Shown piece by piece: positions 59,100 through 64,000 of a DNA stretch of 64,000 nt. The position numbers and the translations under genes are program-made. Below the pieces are notes generated by a model, which saw only the letters and a list, made by a program, of their open reading frames with translations, searched no databases and was not told the DNA's origin. The stretch is from Sepiola atlantica. Its lineage: Eukaryota > Mollusca > Cephalopoda > Sepiida > Sepiolidae. The DNA is taken from positions 47,404,984-47,468,983 of the forward strand of contig OY744544.1 of assembly GCA_963556195.1 (NCBI GenBank), written 5' to 3'. The first letter of the stretch is position 1; the number at the start of each line of letters is the position of its first letter.

Positions 59100-61110
59100 T
59101 ATTTAAAACGCTCTGCCTTCTTCGTCTGGAATGACTACAGTGATGAAAAAAACATAAATAAGGCAGCCCATGTTAAAAAAATATTTTCGCCTTTTAATTT
59201 AGAAATTAAAGATAATAATTTTCGGTAAACCTTTATTCTTTTTTAATCAGTTGAAATGCGAAATCCAGTTAGAATTCAATGTAGTTGTTACGATCACGTA
59301 CGGATCAATATGAAGGAAGTGAGCGTGCAGACGATGTAATACGGAAAATTGACCCTAATGATACTTTTACTGTATTTATTTAAGTACTGTGGAGATTAGT
59401 CACCCCTACTACTCTGCTGAATTTAGTAATGAATTAGAAAACAACTGATCGGTTTACATACGAAAATCGATGAATTTGAATGAAACTATTTTTTTTGTTT
59501 TAGAAAACACGTGCTAATAATTGGGATAAATCGCTTCCGAAGCAGATTTGCTTTTGGTTCGAAAGCTAAACCTGCCAACGGTACAGGTGGAAATCTAACT
59601 TTATTTTATATATACGATAAATATGTTTTAGATACGTCCACACAGAAGGGGCTCTGTCCGTCAGTCGCTCTGTATGTCAGGCATAAGTTTGAAATATCAT
59701 TTTTTTAGATACATCCACTGTATAAGAGGCTTAGTCAATCCGTTGATCAACTGTCACGTTTAAAGTTTAAACGCCTTGATTAAATGGTTGCAATGTCGAA
59801 TATGCGTTATAGTTGTTGATACGTACAGGAATATATATAAGAGGGTCTGTCCGTCGGTTGATAGGTTTATCAAGTTTGAAAAAGCATTTTTATCGCCAAA
59901 TTTTTAGACGCTGCGATTCATGTATGTGATAGCTGGAAATTAATGGGCGAAATATCTATCTTAAAAAATATTCATACGAACTGAAAAGAATGTTCTTATT
60001 TGTATTGCACATAATTGAACTGGAAACAGTTTATTTCATTAAAGATGCATTATTTCATTAAATTATATGCGAATTAATAGGTTGATAAAGGTCGTGCTAA
60101 CGAATAAACAGATATGTAATATTATTGGAAAATATGAATCAATTGAAGTAAATATCAAAATAAATTTAAATTCATGAATTTAAAACTTAAAAAACATCTC
60201 GAGGATATATTATTGCTTTAATATTTTTAATTTATATATAAATTTGGTACAAAGTTATGAATTTAAATTATACCAATAAATGTATAGAAATAAACCATAC
60301 CTGTGAATAACTGAATTGACAGAACGTGTTTTTAATCAGGCGAACGTAATAAATTTAATTTAATTTTCAAAATCCCTATTTTAAAAATCGTAAAATATGT
60401 CATCATAAAAAAGCAAGCAAAAATGAAAGTAAAAATACTCCCGGCCAATGACCGGATCGAAGTGTTACTTTTTATGTTATTCTCAGTTATTAGCGTAAGA
60501 ATTGAAACAGCAATCTCCAGACTGTCATTCTGAACTGATGGTTAAACAATGCTTTTACCTGTTACGCCGCGAGTTCATGTGGACAGTTCTAATTTCTAAT
60601 ATTATTAAGAACATAGAATGCAAATGTATATTTATTTGGTTATTTTTGCTATTAGAAAACACACATCCAATTTATACCCACACAACTCGTCTTTGTAAAA
60701 GATAACAGCAATGTCATTGTCATTTGAGCATTTATTGTTAGTTACTCACACTAGAATAAGGAAAGCAAATTAACTAAAGTAATTATATCAAGATTAAAGG
60801 AAACCATACGTACATTAGGATACGATGTTTAAATACAAACTTAAATAGCCAGTACATTGCATGTTTGATGTGGGGGCGAGTATATAGGCGTCAACATATG
60901 CACAACAAGAGAGATGTATACATATGGAAACATGAAGACGCTATAGAAAGAAGGCTTATTTGATATTCACTTAATATTTTAGCTGCACACGTGTTTGGAG
61001 TATTTCATTGTCTTAGTATGTGGCAACCATTACTATTGGTTAACCTAAGAAAACGGTTTCTTGTCTCTGCAACTTTTTCAGGAATTACATTCTTTTTAAC
61101 GTTTGATTAC
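59100..61110. other. No gene recognised
   Basis: AT-rich sequence. GGCTCTGTCCGTCAG and GGGTCTGTCCGTCGG near 59650 and 59845 hint at a degraded internal repeat. Short ORFs lack motifs. Confidence 0.45.
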
Positions 61111-61114
61111 TATC

Positions 61115-61335
61115 AAACAACAGCAGGAAACGGTATATTGCTTCTGCCGCGGCTTCATTTCTTCGAGAATTAAAAAAAAAATTGTTAAAATTTCCGTTAG
61201 AACTAAATGACATAAGAAACGTTTTTTTTTCCCCTGCAAAGGATTTCAAAAATCAACTTACATTACTATTTGACAACATAAGAATAAAGTATATTGCTCC
61301 TGCTGCGTCTTCATTTATTCAAGAATGAAAGTCTT
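61115..61335. repeat. Diverged direct repeat pair
   Basis: GTATATTGCTTCTGCCGCGG then CTTCATTTCTTCGAGAAT (about 61132-61170) recurs as GTATATTGCTCCTGCTGCGT then CTTCATTTATTCAAGAAT (61289-61327), about 157 bp apart. Confidence 0.75.
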
Positions 61336-61628
61336 TTTTAACAAACAACAAAAAGAAACAGTGTTACTCATATTACTTTTTTAAAGATAAAAAAATCAAC
61401 GTTTCATCTTGGTAATGGTGTCACCAAAAACCAATAGTTTTTTGTCAGCCACTTAACATGTTTAGAGGTAGATTTCTTGAGAATCAACCTTGTAACCCCT
61501 TTCTTTGAAAAGCTTGTTTTTTGACTAGCCTGTTTGGAGTCCAGGAGATAGGGCGCTCGTCTCTTTCAGTATTAGTTTTTTCTTGAAGTGATTCTACCTT
61601 CATCTTTCTTTTTTATTATTATGATTAG

Positions 61629-61680
61629 TTCATTAATTCAAGTGGCGGCATGCTTGTCTGGAATGATTTCCATAAAAATG
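61629..61680. repeat. Fragment shared with the Gypsy 3' region
   Basis: TCAAGTGGCGGCATGCTTGT then CTGGAATGATTTCCAT resembles 33320-33352 in the decayed Gypsy element. A second, short copy of that family. Confidence 0.55.
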
Positions 61681-62395
61681 GTTAAATACATGTAAATACA
61701 TGAAAGCACACAAATAAACAGGTTGGAAAACTGCACGATAAACAATAAATGTTTCATCATAATACAACCATGTACGAGTTATTAGGCAGACTAAATATAA
61801 GTTAATGAACGAAAATGTAAAATTACTTACATAGTATCAACAATGGTGATGCACAACTCGGAGAAAAATCGACCAAAATTCATTTGGGAGTCGGTTGAAT
61901 CTATCCAAAAAGTAACCCCAAAAGAAAGTCGGCTAAGATTTGAATAGCATGCTAAGAAGTAGAATGGTGCGGACAATCTCTAACCAGTTTGAAGATCGAG
62001 TCCATAAAAGAGTCTCCTCTTTTAATTTATTTCAAAAGGAGTGAGGAGGGAGAGTACTAAATCACGAGAGATAGCGCCATCTCGCGTTAAAAGTAAATAT
62101 CTCCAAAGTGATATATCTGGTCTCAACAACGCATATATTCTTGCAGTTTACAATAATATAATTATATCTAAATAGTTTTAATCAAATGCTTCTTAATTTG
62201 CTTTTTCTGCTTACAAGCTGACTTGATGATGTATAAACCTAAACATCTTTTCCCTCCAAATGTTGATATCACTACAATCACCACTGATCAACGGTGTTCA
62301 CTGATTCCGTATGAAGCGATGTTTGCAATTCTCGTTTAAAAGTTTGTTAATGTTGAGGAAGTTTTAAAAATTCCTCGATCTGAATCCAGATCTAG
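61681..62395. other. No gene recognised
   Basis: AT-rich sequence with no confirmed content. Confidence 0.5.
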
Positions 62396-62677
62396 ATGAT
62401 CTTTGTTCCTGGATATGACCTTAAAATGTACCCTTTAGTAAAGCCAGAATTTCGGAGCTACGGGGAGTGTGTAGGTACCACTGAGTTACCACTACTTTCA
62501 GGTCCGCTCTTATCCGGCGTTACTACGCACTTAGTAACTCTCCCATTCGATGTGTTAAATAGACCTTTTCCCGGCTACGACATTAAACTACCTCGGATAC
62601 CCTTTGGCAAGGTGTTCGCCTCTATCCCATTATCCCGAAATTCATCTTTCCCAGTCCTTTCTACTTTTGTTAGATAA
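62396..62677 (+). other. 93-codon open frame of unknown nature
   Basis: Frame beginning ATGATCTTTGTTCCTGGATA. It contains LPLLSGPLLSGVTTHLV and two PGYD-K motifs (residues 5-10 and 74-79). I do not recognise a protein family. Similar Leu/Pro-rich translations are common in repeat-derived sequence, so it is probably not a gene. Confidence 0.3.
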
Positions 62678-62679
62678 TG

Positions 62680-63340
62680 GCCCCATGGGAATGGACGCAT
62701 CTGTCGGGGATCGAATTTGACTTGCGCGATTTGTGATGAAGTAATCTCGTGCAGGTTCGATGTGTTCCCACGGATCGCGATGACAGATGATGCGACCGAA
62801 AGGTCAAAGGTTAGATTGCACCTTGCGTGGTCACGAAGTTTGGTGACGTCAGACTTTCCCGCGTGGGAAAGTTAAAGTAAGATTTAAGGAGTTTTACTGA
62901 CTTGGAAGCGACGAGACAAGACTGACAATCATGTAGCTGTTACAAAATGGGATTAAGCTTCTCAAAATATACAAGTAATTACGAAATAACTAGTGAATTT
63001 AGTTAGCGTAACCTCTCTCTCGATCCCAACGAACTCAGGTCGGCGCATTAAATAGTTAAATAGTTAAATAAAAACGGCTCGAATTAAAACAGAAAAAGAC
63101 TTTGTTGTACTCGTTGAGAAGTTGATTTCAGCCCACGAAGAAACGCCGGTACGATGGACGACCGACGAGGATTATGGCGACGGCGGTGGCGTCTGCGGTG
63201 ACGGTGATGACAAAGACAACCATAGCAGTCGCGGAAAATGGCTGCAGGCAGACGACGAGAAAAGAAAGGAGAGAAGAGAAAAGGTTAGTACGAGTAGCAG
63301 TATAGCGGCGACGGCGATCGAGAATCGGATCGAGTAGCTA
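62680..63340 (+). promoter_or_regulatory. CpG-rich segment, possible promoter or first exon
   Basis: Clearly richer in CpG than the rest of the window. It holds TGACGTCA (CRE-like, 62844-62851), a palindrome, and an open frame (63122-63337, starting with TTG) that encodes an Asp/Gly- then Lys/Arg-rich segment. GAAAAGGTTAGTACG at about 63277-63291 looks like a 5' splice site. No protein family is recognised; this could be the start of a gene reading out of the window. Confidence 0.3.
62853..62872. repeat. Small hairpin, 8-bp arms
   Basis: ACTTTCCC GCGT GGGAAAGT, immediately after the CRE-like TGACGTCA. Confidence 0.8.
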
Positions 63341-63733
63341 CGACATATAACCCCATTTGAATCAACAACGAAGGTTCTACGACGACTAAAGAGTTTGGTG
63401 AGGCCAATAACTTGTAAATCTAACACTTTTTTGTTTACATACCCTATTTCTCAACTACATCACATACCCAAACTCTCTTCCATCGCTGATGAGGCCTAAA
63501 TTGTGGAGATTTGAAAGTGTAGAGTCACTCCTTACTTATCACTATTACCCCATGTTCACTTTGACCGGAAGTCAGGGTCCCACCTTTTCTTTTAACGACT
63601 ATTTTTTGAAATACAGCTACAAAACAAAGCAATTGTATACACACATATCGTATACAAAACATATGCATGGTTTGGGCATAAAATGACCGAACGATGGCTG
63701 ACGCAACAATCAACCAACCAAATTGCTACTGAA

Positions 63734-63772
63734 ATTCAGTCAATCAAAGAAGTCTTCTTTGATTGACTGAAT
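63734..63772. repeat. Perfect palindrome, 19-bp arms, 1-nt centre
   Basis: ATTCAGTCAATCAAAGAAG and CTTCTTTGATTGACTGAAT are exact reverse complements separated by a single T. Confidence 0.96.
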
Positions 63773-64000
63773 GGTTTACTTTGTCTCTAGAAATAATGGA
63801 TAATTTCGGAAAGGGTTTAGGCGTGATGACAACATTATCCTGAAGCAATTGTTGTGTAATCTATTGGCGAGATCATTCATAGTGCTTAATGGCCAATCAA
63901 AACTCCGGGTACAAATAAATTTATTACTTACATAAAAAATATTTTGTTCGTTAAGTTTATCGAAATTAGTACATTTTTAACTTATATGACGGTTTGATTA

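Overview
The window looks like non-coding, repeat-dominated nuclear DNA from an animal, most likely a cephalopod mollusc (octopus-like). This is an inference. It rests on low GC, abundant TA/CA/GA/GATA microsatellites, decayed Penelope, Tc1/mariner, hAT, LINE and Ty3/Gypsy relics, tRNA-, 5S- and U2-derived SINE-like pieces, Helitron-like termini, and the near absence of long ORFs. No species marker was found.

Layout. 1-9315: an uninterrupted 23-bp satellite (about 405 units) with higher-order repeats, running off the left edge. 9316-13600: a Penelope RT scrap, a microsatellite desert, a 5S-like unit between TA tracts, and a tRNA-derived SINE. 13687-14073: the only convincing intact ORF, an intronless, strongly diverged histone H3-fold protein. 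14100-25500: AT-rich DNA with an 84-bp-arm palindrome and remnants of hAT, Tc1/mariner and a LINE endonuclease. 25500-29600: a duplicated ~118-bp repeat, CpG-richer sequence with no recognised gene, a 30-bp-arm palindrome, and TTCATT-type low-complexity DNA. 29600-31360: a Helitron/Pearl-like element with ~165-bp core repeats. 32175-41240: a LINE tail, then a decayed minus-strand Ty3/Gypsy element (gag, protease, RT, RNase H, integrase) with two LTR-like ends and nested insertions. 43445-45860: a LINE RT with three decayed zinc fingers, a U2 snRNA-headed SINE-like element, and a second Penelope RT scrap. 46560-49868: microsatellites, a palindrome, a homeodomain-motif-rich stretch, and a 2.2-kb array of an 8-bp unit. 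50450-59100: four Helitron-like termini or elements, a second copy of a GTCC-repeat element, and tRNA-like pieces. 59100-64000: AT-rich sequence, a CpG-rich segment around 62.5-63.3 kb that may be promoter or first-exon DNA, and two small palindromes.

The genes do not form a pathway; nearly everything is mobile-element debris. The observations most worth following are the H3-like gene, the U2-headed SINE-like family, the recurring near-perfect short-loop palindromes, and the higher-order structure of the two satellites. All homology calls were made by eye from translated motifs, so element boundaries are approximate.
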